Assembly: GCA_021372425.1 (NCBI GenBank)
Contig: JAJFUL010000230.1
Location: 1-36,924, forward strand
Source: Spirochaetaceae bacterium
Lineage (GTDB): Bacteria; Spirochaetota; Spirochaetia; Treponematales; Rectinemataceae
Length of the DNA: 36,924 nucleotides
Reading direction: 5' to 3'
In this document: positions 15,968 to 23,214 of the stretch, one piece after another
How positions within the stretch are numbered: position 1 is the first letter of the stretch
Layout of the letters: each line of letters opens with the position of its first letter
Program-made: the position numbers and the translations under genes
The notes under the pieces: model-generated
Told to the model about the DNA's origin: nothing
Database searches by the model: none
What the model saw: only the letters and a program-made list of their open reading frames with translations

Positions 15968-17229
15968 CGGGAAACTTAATCGTCGCCAATATCGGTGAGC
16001 TCGCCACTCCTCGGGGGTTTGCCGCGAACACTGGCATCCAAATGTCTCATCTGGACCGGATCAAGGCGGCCGGAATCGCGATCGAGGACGGGCAGATCGT
16101 TTACTGTGGTACCGAGGCCGAAAGCGAATTCCAGGCCCGGCTCAAGCTCGCCAAGGTGGCCGGCACACAGGTGCTGGATGCCAAGGCTAAGGCCTGCGTG
16201 CCCGGATTCATCGACTGCCACACGCATTTCATCTATGCCGGCAGCAGGGAAGACGAATTCTTCTGGCGTGCCCGGGGCTTGCCCTACATGGAAATACATA
16301 AGCGCGGGGGCGGCATACTCCGGACTGTCGAATCGACCCGGAATGCATCATCGGATGAGCTTTTCAGCCTCGGCAAGACAAGGCTCGCCTCCATGCTAGC
16401 CCAGGGCATCACGACAGTCGAAGCCAAATCCGGTTACGGCCTCGACCTGGACACTGAAGTCAAGCAGCTCGAAACCATCGACGCCCTCCGGTTCGCCACG
16501 CCTATCGACATCGTGCCGACATACCTGGGTCCGCACGCGATCCCACCGGAATTCGCTGAGGATTCTGACCGATACATCGATTTTATTATCCAGGACGTAC
16601 TGCCCTTCATCAAGGCCAGGAAGCTCGCCGCTTTTGCGGATATTTTCTGCGAAAAAGGCATATTCGACATCGGGCAGTCACGCCACTATCTTCAAGCGGC
16701 AGAGAGGCTCGGCTTCGGCCTGAAGATTCATGCTGACGAAATCGAGCACATGGGCGGGGCGGGGCTTGCGGCTGAACTCGGTGCTATTAGCGCCGATCAC
16801 CTGCTGAAAGCCTCTCAGGAGGACCTTGCGGCTATGGGACAGGCTGGTGTCGTCGCCGTCTGCCTGCCGCTCACGGCATTTACACTGCGAGAACCCTATG
16901 CTCCGGCCCGCGCCATGATAGATTCGGGTCTTGCTGTCGCCCTTGCCTCAGATTTCAATCCCGGGTCCTGCTACAGCCAATCGATCCCGCTCATTTTTGC
17001 TCTGGCAGTGCTTTACATGGGGCTTTCACTGGAAGAAGCCCTGACGGCGCTAACGCTGAACGGCGCTGCATCCCTTGGCCTGGCAGACTCGACAGGCTCG
17101 CTCGAAAAGGGCAAAGCTGGCGACCTTCTGCTCCTCGATGCCCCTTCCTGCGATTATCTTGCCTATAATGTCGGGATGAATCTTGTATCGACCGTTGTCA
17201 AGAACGGCGTCATAGTCCGCGAGAATTAG
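15964..17229 (+). CDS. hutI: Imidazolonepropionase
   Basis: Opens the ring of imidazolonepropionate to give N-formimino-L-glutamate, the third step of histidine degradation. It is a zinc amidohydrolase. Seen here are DCHTHFIYAGSR (metal ligands H86 and H88), the family hallmark KRGGGILRTV, KSGYGLDLDTEVK, KIHADE, ADHLL and the SDFNPGS aspartate motif near the C-terminus. Its 421 residues match the family. ATG 15964 overlaps the preceding stop as ATGA, which suggests translational coupling to the large upstream gene. The final strand STVVKNGVIV closes the composite beta-domain. No T-tailed terminator is visible after TAG 17227. Confidence 0.95.
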   Translation: MTGNLIVANIGELATPRGFAANTGIQMSHLDRIKAAGIAIEDGQIVYCGTEAESEFQARLKLAKVAGTQVLDAKAKACVPGFIDCHTHFIYAGSREDEFFWRARGLPYMEIHKRGGGILRTVESTRNASSDELFSLGKTRLASMLAQGITTVEAKSGYGLDLDTEVKQLETIDALRFATPIDIVPTYLGPHAIPPEFAEDSDRYIDFIIQDVLPFIKARKLAAFADIFCEKGIFDIGQSRHYLQAAERLGFGLKIHADEIEHMGGAGLAAELGAISADHLLKASQEDLAAMGQAGVVAVCLPLTAFTLREPYAPARAMIDSGLAVALASDFNPGSCYSQSIPLIFALAVLYMGLSLEEALTALTLNGAASLGLADSTGSLEKGKAGDLLLLDAPSCDYLAYNVGMNLVSTVVKNGVIVREN

Positions 17230-17334
17230 TAAGCCGCTGCAGACGGATTTTTCAGAATCAGTTCAACTTCAGTTCTCTTTCAGTCAAATGAAAATAAAGG
17301 CATTTCGCCTGAAAGTAGCCATAGTATGGGGAAA

Positions 17335-17351
17335 ATTTCAATATTTGAAAT
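17335..17351. promoter_or_regulatory. Inverted repeat upstream of livJ, possible operator
   Basis: ATTTCAA (17335-17341), TAT, TTGAAAT (17345-17351) form a perfect 7-bp inverted repeat with a three-base centre. It lies about 70 bases upstream of the candidate livJ -35 box. A second, looser repeat CTTTCAG/CTGAAAG spans 17277-17315. The whole 17230-17514 gap is A/T-rich and I see no gene in it. Confidence 0.4.
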
Positions 17352-17421
17352 GGTCACCTTGAAAGATGAAGCGGTATTATATCACCCTTTCCAAAATCTG
17401 TCAAATTTATTTTAAATAAGA

Positions 17422-17450
17422 TTGACTTCTGACTGCTGGTAGTCTTTCAT
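17422..17450 (+). promoter_or_regulatory. Candidate livJ promoter
   Basis: TTGACT (17422-17427) and TTTCAT (17445-17450) have 17-base spacing. An A/T-rich stretch lies directly upstream, which could act as an UP element. The -10 box is only a fair match. Confidence 0.45.
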
Positions 17451-17514
17451 GCAGAAGTAAGAACTTTTTCTGCCTGAGGGCTGCCAAGGTAGTCCGTAAA
17501 TGCAAGGAGGAAGC

Positions 17515-18630
17515 ATGAAAAAATTTGCCATCGTTCTGTTGCTGGCAATTGCCGCAACCTCACTCAGTGTCGCACAGGATATCAAAATCGGAGGAATCGG
17601 CCCTGTAACGGGCGAAGCGGCCACCTTCGGCGTTTCCACGAAAAACGGAATGACTTTGGCCGTCGAGGAGTGGAATGCCAAAGGAGGCGTCTTCGGAGGA
17701 AGGAAAGTCAAACTCATCTTTGAGGATGACAAAGGTGATCCCGCGGAAAGCGCAACGGTCTATACCAAGCTCATTCAACAGGATGGTGTCGTCGCAATCG
17801 TCGGAACGGTCATGTCAAAGTGCACACTCGCGGGAGCCCCCATTTGCCAGGCGGCCGGGATTCCCATGATTACTCCTGCATCGACAAACGAAAAAGTCAC
17901 GCAGGTAGGCGATTATATCTACCGCGCCTGCTTCATTGACCCCTTCCAGGGCACGGTCGGCGCCACCTTTGCTTTCAAGAATCTCAATGTCAAATCAGCG
18001 GCAGCTATCTTCGATCTCGGCAACGATTACACCAAAGGCCTTGCGGAAAATTTCAAGCTGACTTTCGAAAAGCTCGGTGGCAAGGTCGTCGCCTATGAGG
18101 GGTATCCAACCGGTGTTACTGATTTCAAGGCCCAGCTTACCAAGATTGTTGCCGCAAAACCCGAGGTTCTTTATATTCCCGATTACTACAACGATGTCGG
18201 CCTGATCGCGAAGCAGGCCCGCGAACTGGGATTCAAGGGACCAATGGTAGGCGGCGATGGCTGGGATTCGCCGGACCTTGTGAAGATCGGTGGCAAAGCA
18301 GTCGAAAACGGCTACTTCACGAACCACTATTCCCCGGATGATACTCGGCCCGCAGTCCAGGATTTTGTCAAAAAATATACGGCAAAATTCGGTCAGAAGC
18401 CTGATGCCCTCGCGGCACAAGCATATGACGCAATGTACATCATGCTGGATGCCATCAAGCGCGCGGGTTCAACAAAGGGAACCGTCATCCGCGATGCGCT
18501 TGCCAAGACAAACATCGATGTCGTTTCCGGCAATATCAAATTTGATGCCAACCGCAACCCGATCAAGGCAGCAGTCATCATCGAGATAAAAGACGGAAAA
18601 CAGGTCTACAAAGCAACAGTAAAACCATAA
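17515..18630 (+). CDS. livJ: Branched-chain amino-acid ABC transporter, substrate-binding protein
   Basis: Periplasmic binding protein (type I periplasmic-binding-protein fold, Leu/Ile/Val-binding family) that delivers substrate to LivHMGF. A classic signal peptide covers residues 1-20 (MKKF, hydrophobic core, cleavage likely at SVA/QD). There is no lipobox cysteine, so it should be soluble rather than a lipoprotein. Mature-chain family blocks are IKIGGIGPVTGEAATFG, GDPAESATVYTKLI and ALAAQAYDAMYIMLDAI. The start is ATG 17515, with AAGGAGG at 17504-17510; the in-frame ATG at 17500 lies upstream of this site. Actual ligand (branched-chain amino acids, other amino acids or amides) is not certain. 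A strong terminator follows the stop, before livH. Confidence 0.93.
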   Translation: MKKFAIVLLLAIAATSLSVAQDIKIGGIGPVTGEAATFGVSTKNGMTLAVEEWNAKGGVFGGRKVKLIFEDDKGDPAESATVYTKLIQQDGVVAIVGTVMSKCTLAGAPICQAAGIPMITPASTNEKVTQVGDYIYRACFIDPFQGTVGATFAFKNLNVKSAAAIFDLGNDYTKGLAENFKLTFEKLGGKVVAYEGYPTGVTDFKAQLTKIVAAKPEVLYIPDYYNDVGLIAKQARELGFKGPMVGGDGWDSPDLVKIGGKAVENGYFTNHYSPDDTRPAVQDFVKKYTAKFGQKPDALAAQAYDAMYIMLDAIKRAGSTKGTVIRDALAKTNIDVVSGNIKFDANRNPIKAAVIIEIKDGKQVYKATVKP

Positions 18631-18655
18631 GCGTCCGGTTTCACCTCTCCTCCCC

Positions 18656-18707
18656 CGTCCGAAAGTCCTGCGGGAGTCCGCAGGGGGCTTTCGGACGATT
18701 TTTCTTT
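18656..18707 (+). terminator. Intercistronic terminator/attenuator between livJ and livH
   Basis: CGTCCGAAAG (18656-18665) pairs perfectly with CTTTCGGACG (18688-18697). The arms continue as CCTGCGG (18667-18673) with CCGCAGG (18678-18684) around a GAGT loop. A T-rich tail (ATTTTTCTTTT) follows. It is a complete Rho-independent terminator inside the operon and probably lowers permease expression relative to the binding protein. Confidence 0.9.
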
Positions 18708-18762
18708 TGCCGCCAGAAGGGATCGTGAAAGCCTTGCGTACGCGTGAAAGGGGAATATTCCA

Positions 18763-19674
18763 ATGGGATCAATTTTCAATGCCCAGCAGATTGTCAATGG
18801 ATTGCAGGTCGGATCAATCTATGCACTTATAGCTCTTGGCTATACAATGGTTTACGGAATTGTCCGGCTCATCAACTTCGCGCATGGCGATTTTTATATG
18901 ATAGGCGCCTATGCAGCATATGGAGCATTTTATCTTTTCAACGCATCCCTGGGCGGAAAGACAGGCATCGTCGCCTTCCTCGTTCTGGCCGCTTCAATGG
19001 CTGCAAGCGGCGCTGTGGCTCTCCTGGCCAACAAGCTGGCCTACAAGCCCCTGCGCTACAAGCCAAAACTCTCTTCGCTCATAACGGCCATCGGCGTCTC
19101 GATGTTTCTTGAGTACTTTTTCTCTGCCCTTCCGGTCATCGGCCCATCCTATCGTTCCTTTCCCGAGATCATTCCCAGAACCGACATCACCGTTGGAGGC
19201 GCAATTATCTCCAATTACGTGGTCATCGACATAGCGGTGGCAGCCATACTGATGGTAAGCCTCACTCTTCTCGTCCGAAAGTCCTCGCTGGGCAAGGCGA
19301 TGCGCGCCGTCTCCCAGGACAAGGACGCAGCGCGGCTCATGGGCATCAACGTGGAGAAGATCATCTCCTTCACTTTCCTGATCGGCGGGGCCTTTGCAGG
19401 CGCAGCAGGCCTGCTCGCAGGCATGACCTATCCCCGGATATTCCCCTACATGGGCATTCAACCCGGGCTGAAAGCCTTCATCGCAGCCGTCCTGGGCGGG
19501 ATCGGCAACATACCCGGCGCCGTGCTTGGTGCCTACATCATGGGTTTGGCGGAGACTTTCGCTTCTGCCTACAACTCCCTCATTGGCGAAGGCATTTCTT
19601 TCGCCATATTGATACTTGTCCTGCTGATCAGACCAACCGGCCTCCTCGGCGAAAAAACTGCAGACAAAATATAG
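18763..19674 (+). CDS. livH: Branched-chain amino-acid ABC transporter permease LivH
   Basis: A 303-residue inner-membrane permease with about eight or nine hydrophobic segments. The N-terminal QQIVNGLQVGSIYALIALGY and MVYGIVRLINFAHGDFYMIG are hallmark LivH sequences. The EAA-like cytoplasmic loop reads GKAMRAVSQDKDAARLMGI, and the C-terminal ILVLLIRPTGLLGEK is also typical. GGGG lies nine bases before ATG 18763. It pairs with LivM to form the membrane channel. It is separated from livJ by a terminator hairpin but is tightly packed against livM. Confidence 0.95.
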   Translation: MGSIFNAQQIVNGLQVGSIYALIALGYTMVYGIVRLINFAHGDFYMIGAYAAYGAFYLFNASLGGKTGIVAFLVLAASMAASGAVALLANKLAYKPLRYKPKLSSLITAIGVSMFLEYFFSALPVIGPSYRSFPEIIPRTDITVGGAIISNYVVIDIAVAAILMVSLTLLVRKSSLGKAMRAVSQDKDAARLMGINVEKIISFTFLIGGAFAGAAGLLAGMTYPRIFPYMGIQPGLKAFIAAVLGGIGNIPGAVLGAYIMGLAETFASAYNSLIGEGISFAILILVLLIRPTGLLGEKTADKI

Positions 19675-19682
19675 GAATGCGT

Positions 19683-20675
19683 ATGACCAGATTCAAGACA
19701 CCAAAACTGCTTATCACGGCCGCAGTCGTCTACGGCGTCATACAGGCCCTCTACTCGCTGGGCATAATCAACGGCTACATTCTTCACATAATCAACCAAT
19801 CGCTGATCTATGTCATCCTGGCGGCGAGCCTCAACCTCATCAACGGCATCACCGGTCAATTCTCCCTCGGACACATGGGATTCGCAGGAATAGGCGCCTA
19901 CGTGTCCGGCACGCTTACAACCCTGATTTTCAAACTGAATCCATCTATTCCCGGAAGCTACCTGCTTTTCATTGTGGCGATCCTGGCAGGTGGGCTGGTG
20001 GCGGCCCTTGTCGGCTTCCTGATCGGCTTTCCATCCCTACGCCTCAAAGGCGACTATCTTGCCATCGTGACCCTGGGTTTTGGTGAGATTATCAGGACGG
20101 TATTCAACAATATCGAATATGTCGGCGGCCCCAGAGGTCTTCTGGGCATACCCAAGTTTTCCAATTTCACCGTCATTTTCATCGTGACCTTCCTCAGCGT
20201 AGCCGTCATCCGGAATATCATCCAATCCCCTCATGGCAGGGCTATGCTCTCAATTCGTGAAAACGAGCTGGCCTCAGAGCTGGTTGGAATCAATACGACG
20301 CGCTACAAGGTTCTGTCCTTTGCCACTGGCGCTTTTTTTGCGGGCATCGCGGGCGGGCTTTTCGCGCATCTTCTGCAACTCGCCCACCCGACACAGTTTG
20401 GATTTTCAAAATCGGTCGAAATACTCATCATGATCTACGCCGGGGGCGTTGGTTCCCTGACTGGATCGATCGTAGCCGCCTTCGCGCTTACATTCCTTTC
20501 CGAAGGCCTGCGGCTTGGCATCAGGGCCCTCGCTGATGCGACCGGGTTGCCGATCGGCGGTGAATGGAGGATGGTCATCTACGCGCTCCTCCTGATTTTC
20601 ATCATGTTGTTTAGAAACGAAGGCCTCATGGGGACGAAGGAATCTAAAGTGATACTCATCGAGGAGGCCGACTGA
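19683..20675 (+). CDS. livM: Branched-chain amino-acid ABC transporter permease LivM
   Basis: A 330-residue inner-membrane permease and partner of LivH. The signature LNLINGITGQFSLGHMGFAG lies near residues 47-66 and the cytoplasmic loop reads SIRENELASELVGINTTRYK. The closing VILIEEAD tail is soluble. I favour ATG 19683 because the only ribosome site, AGGA at 19673-19676, is six bases before it. The in-frame ATG at 19677 touches that site and would leave no spacing; it would add two residues. The stop TGA overlaps the ATG of livG. Confidence 0.94.
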   Translation: MTRFKTPKLLITAAVVYGVIQALYSLGIINGYILHIINQSLIYVILAASLNLINGITGQFSLGHMGFAGIGAYVSGTLTTLIFKLNPSIPGSYLLFIVAILAGGLVAALVGFLIGFPSLRLKGDYLAIVTLGFGEIIRTVFNNIEYVGGPRGLLGIPKFSNFTVIFIVTFLSVAVIRNIIQSPHGRAMLSIRENELASELVGINTTRYKVLSFATGAFFAGIAGGLFAHLLQLAHPTQFGFSKSVEILIMIYAGGVGSLTGSIVAAFALTFLSEGLRLGIRALADATGLPIGGEWRMVIYALLLIFIMLFRNEGLMGTKESKVILIEEAD

Positions 20676-21445
20676 TGCCTGCTCTGATGACCATCCAGGG
20701 TATGACCCACTATTTCGGAGGGCTCCGCGCCGTTTCGAACTTCGGCTGTGCGATACAGGAAGGCTCCATCTATGGGCTGATCGGGCCCAATGGCTCCGGG
20801 AAGACGACAATTTTCAACCTGATCACCGGGATTTACAAGCCGACCGAAGGCAAAATCCTCTTCGATGAGAGGGATATCACCGCTGAGAAGCCCTACAAGA
20901 TCGTGCAGGGCGGAGTCGCACGCACCTTCCAGAATCTCCGCATTTTTTCCAACCTGACCGCACTCGACAACATAAGGATCGCGAGGCAATCCTCCGAGAA
21001 ATCTTCGCTGGCCAGTTCAATCCTCCGCACGCCGGGTTTCCTTGGGGAGGAGAAGCGGATAAGGAAGGAATCCCTCGATCTGCTCGACCTCATGCACCTC
21101 TCCGATCGGGCGGGGGAAATGGCTAAAAATCTGCCCTACGGCGAGCTCAGGCGCCTCGAAATCGCCCGGGCGCTGGCGACTAACCCCAAACTGATTCTGC
21201 TGGATGAGCCAGCTGCCGGAATGAACCCCAAGGAAGTAGAAGACCTCATGAGCTTAATCCAGCGTGTCAGGGACCAATTCAAGGTAACCGTTTTTCTCAT
21301 CGAGCACCACATGAAAGTAGTGATGGGCATCTGCGAATATATTAAGGTTATCGATTTCGGCGAGACCATCGCCGAGGGGCTCCCGACTGTTGTCGGCAAG
21401 GATCCCAAGGTTCTCGAGGCCTATCTGGGGAAAAGGGGAGCATGA
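20675..21445 (+). CDS. livG: Branched-chain amino-acid ABC transporter ATPase LivG
   Basis: A 256-residue cytoplasmic ATPase that forms a heterodimer with LivF and drives uptake through LivHM. Walker A is GPNGSGKT (37-44). The ABC signature is the LivG-type variant LPYGELRRLEIARAL, in which LSGGQ is replaced by LPYGE. Walker B is LILLDEPAAGMNP, followed by the switch histidine in IEHHMKVV. GGAGG stands before ATG 20675, which overlaps the livM stop (TGATG). It overlaps livF at its own stop, so the genes are translationally coupled. Confidence 0.95.
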   Translation: MPALMTIQGMTHYFGGLRAVSNFGCAIQEGSIYGLIGPNGSGKTTIFNLITGIYKPTEGKILFDERDITAEKPYKIVQGGVARTFQNLRIFSNLTALDNIRIARQSSEKSSLASSILRTPGFLGEEKRIRKESLDLLDLMHLSDRAGEMAKNLPYGELRRLEIARALATNPKLILLDEPAAGMNPKEVEDLMSLIQRVRDQFKVTVFLIEHHMKVVMGICEYIKVIDFGETIAEGLPTVVGKDPKVLEAYLGKRGA

Positions 21446-22149
21446 TGTTGAGCGTGAAGAATCTCAAAGTTTGCTATGGAAAGATAGAGGCGATCAAGGA
21501 TGTTTCCTTCGATGTGCCAGATGGAAAGATAGTTACGCTCATCGGAGCTAACGGAGCGGGCAAGACCACCACGCTGCGGGCTCTCTCCGGCCTCGAAAAG
21601 TGCGCAAGCGGCACGGTGACCCTCGATGGCAGAAACATCACCAACATGGAGGCTCACATGCTCGTTCCGCTTGGCATCGCCCATGTGCCTGAAGGTCGCA
21701 AGATCTTCCCCACCCTCACCGTAAAGGAAAATCTCGAGCTCGCCGGCTGGACCGTGAAAAACAAAAAAGAAGTAAAGAGACGCATGGAAGAAGTATTCAG
21801 CATCTTCCCCCGCATAAAGGAGCGTGCTTCCCAGTTGGGGGGGACGCTCTCGGGTGGCGAACAGCAAATGCTGGCTGTCGGCAGGGCGCTGGTGACGGGT
21901 GGCAAGCTTCTTCTGCTGGACGAGCCATCCATGGGGCTTGCGCCCGTGCTTGTGGACGAAATCTTCGAGCAGATTGTATCAATAAACAAAAAAGGCACTA
22001 CGATCCTGCTCGTGGAACAGAATGCCGCCGAAGCGCTGGCGATCGCGGATTTTGCCTATGTGCTCGAGGTAGGATATACGACCCTTAACGGCACGGCCAA
22101 GGAGATCGAAGCAAATCCCCGCGTCCGGGAAGCTTACCTGGGAGTGTAA
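21442..22149 (+). CDS. livF: Branched-chain amino-acid ABC transporter ATPase LivF
   Basis: A 235-residue ATPase, the second nucleotide-binding subunit of the Liv transporter. Walker A is GANGAGKT (35-42), the signature LSGGEQQ (136-142), and Walker B LLLLDEPSMGLAP, followed by EQNAAEAL. The MLVPLGIAHVPEGRKIFPTLTV stretch, here split as LGIAHVPEGRKIFP, is typical of LivF. Two consecutive ATG codons (21442 and 21445) follow GGGGAG; either could be used. It ends the operon. No T-tailed plus-strand terminator follows directly, only the block of stem-loops at 22172-22335. Confidence 0.95.
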   Translation: MMLSVKNLKVCYGKIEAIKDVSFDVPDGKIVTLIGANGAGKTTTLRALSGLEKCASGTVTLDGRNITNMEAHMLVPLGIAHVPEGRKIFPTLTVKENLELAGWTVKNKKEVKRRMEEVFSIFPRIKERASQLGGTLSGGEQQMLAVGRALVTGGKLLLLDEPSMGLAPVLVDEIFEQIVSINKKGTTILLVEQNAAEALAIADFAYVLEVGYTTLNGTAKEIEANPRVREAYLGV

Positions 22150-22171
22150 AAACCCAGCACGGCGCCTGTTC

Positions 22172-22209
22172 GTCTTGCCTCTCCGGGTTTACTGACCCGG
22201 CAACAAGAC
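22172..22209. repeat. Stem-loop 1 of the livF/ribosomal intergenic block
   Basis: CCGGGT (22183-22188) pairs with ACCCGG (22195-22200) around TTACTG. An outer stem GTCTTG (22172-22177) pairs with CAAGAC (22204-22209), leaving a small asymmetric internal loop. There is no T-run on either side. Confidence 0.6.
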
Positions 22210-22220
22210 AGCGCACACAT

Positions 22221-22260
22221 TTTGTGAGAATAGCCCGTCGTAGCGGGCTATTCTCACAAA
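22221..22260. repeat. Stem-loop 2, perfect 17-bp inverted repeat
   Basis: TTTGTGAGAATAGCCCG (22221-22237) and its exact reverse complement (22244-22260) flank a TCGTAG loop. Read on the plus strand it is followed by A-rich sequence, not a T-run. It may terminate transcription from one or both sides or be a small palindromic element. Confidence 0.85.
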
Positions 22261-22282
22261 AAACACCACTATTAAGTTGGCG

Positions 22283-22304
22283 GGTGCGCCCTACCGGGCG
22301 CACC
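22283..22304. repeat. Stem-loop 3, perfect 9-bp hairpin
   Basis: GGTGCGCCC (22283-22291), TACC loop, GGGCGCACC (22296-22304). It is very G/C-rich and has no T-tail in either direction. It immediately follows the terminator of the minus-strand ribosomal operon in that strand's direction. Confidence 0.8.
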
Positions 22305-22306
22305 AT

Positions 22307-22335
22307 AAAAAAGCCGCCCTTCAACAGGCGGCTTT
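22307..22335 (-). terminator. Terminator of the S10-spc-alpha operon
   Basis: On the minus strand AAAGCCGCC and GGCGGCTTT (complement of 22310-22318 and 22327-22335) form a 9-bp stem followed by six T (22307-22312). It lies about 50 bases after the last small gene. Its plus-strand side is followed by TTTCTCTT and may also serve livF weakly. Confidence 0.9.
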
Positions 22336-22384
22336 CTCTTGCTGCATCGACGTCTGGCTTTTACCGGCGCCTGCATCTCTTTCT

Positions 22385-22555
22385 TTATTTCTTGTTGGCG
22401 AGCGTAGCCTTACAGACTTTGCAAATCTTGGTCTTCTTGCCATCAATTTCCTGCTCGTACAGAACCTTTACATTTTCGCGCTTGCAGACAGGGCAGATTC
22501 CGCGGCCGCTGGCCGGTAATTCTCTGATGCCCTTTCCTCTATGTGCTTTGGACAT
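22385..22555 (-). CDS. 56-residue zinc-ribbon protein at the end of the ribosomal operon
   Basis: A very small basic protein with two CxxC knuckles, C21-P-V-C24 and C45-K-V-C48, spaced as in a zinc ribbon. The N-terminus is MSKAHRGKGIRELPASGRG and the C-terminus is lysine-rich (ATLANKK). I do not recognise a named family. It could be a ribosome-associated or small nucleic-acid-binding protein, given its charge and its place as the last gene after rplQ. A strong GGAGGA site precedes ATG 22555, and the gap to the rplQ stop is only 14 bases. The operon terminator follows. Composition, ribosome site and position make it a real gene; the function is unknown. Confidence 0.82.
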   Translation of the reverse strand: MSKAHRGKGIRELPASGRGICPVCKRENVKVLYEQEIDGKKTKICKVCKATLANKK

Positions 22556-22569
22556 GGTTTCCTCCGACC

Positions 22570-23214
22570 TTATTCAGCTTTGGGTTCGGCAGAACCCGTG
22601 CCTTCGGCCCCGGCCTTCTTCCCGGCTTCAGCTTTCTTGGGTGTTGCCGCCTTCTTTGCCGGCGCTGCCTTTTTCTCGACTGCAGGCTTCTTCTCTGTTG
22701 CAGCCTTTTTCGCTGCCGGCTTTTTCGGAGTCTCGGCCTTCTTTTCGGGCTCCGGCTTCTCTTCTGCTGCGGCTTTCTTTCCCGCTGCGGCTTTCTTATC
22801 AATCTTGGCTTTCTTATCGGCCTTCTTCTTGTCTTTCGCAGCCTTCTTGTCTTCGAACTTATAATCGACCAGTTCGAGCACCACCATATCGGCAGCATCG
22901 TTAGCACGATCGCCAATCCTGAGTATCCTCGTATAGCCGCCAGCCCTCTCTTTGAACCGTGGTCCAATTTCGGTGAAAAGCTTCGCGAGAACCGCTTCGT
23001 CCTGGATCTTCCTTGCGGCGATCCTCCGGTTATGAACGCTGTCCACCTTTGCCCTGGTAATCATCTTCTCGGCGGCACGGCGTGTCTCGAGCGCCTTGGC
23101 GTGGGTCGTAACTATCCTCTCGCATTTGAACAAAACAGTCATCTGATTGCGGATAAGCGCCTTTCGATGTGCCGCCATCCTGTTCAGTTGGTTAAATCCA
23201 CTTCTATGCTTCAT
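22570..23214 (-). CDS. rplQ: 50S ribosomal protein L17 with long Lys/Ala-rich C-terminal tail
   Basis: L17 is a large-subunit protein near the exit-tunnel side of the ribosome. Residues 1-120 are a normal L17 core ([46 protein letters not shown]). Residues 121-214 are a low-complexity tail of repeated KKAA, KKPA and EKKP units. The tail is highly basic and probably disordered, resembling histone H1 tails. A usual L17 is about 120-130 residues. It overlaps the rpoA stop by 11 bases (ATGAAGCATAG), so translation is coupled. The tail remains in frame with no frameshift and ends just before the zinc-ribbon gene. Confidence 0.95.
   Translation of the reverse strand: MKHRSGFNQLNRMAAHRKALIRNQMTVLFKCERIVTTHAKALETRRAAEKMITRAKVDSVHNRRIAARKIQDEAVLAKLFTEIGPRFKERAGGYTRILRIGDRANDAADMVVLELVDYKFEDKKAAKDKKKADKKAKIDKKAAAGKKAAAEEKPEPEKKAETPKKPAAKKAATEKKPAVEKKAAPAKKAATPKKAEAGKKAGAEGTGSAEPKAE

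Noticed and set aside
22590-22860. Repetitive DNA resembling a CRISPR or tandem repeat
   Set aside because: The repeats are irregular, have no spacers and encode the in-frame Lys/Ala tail of L17.
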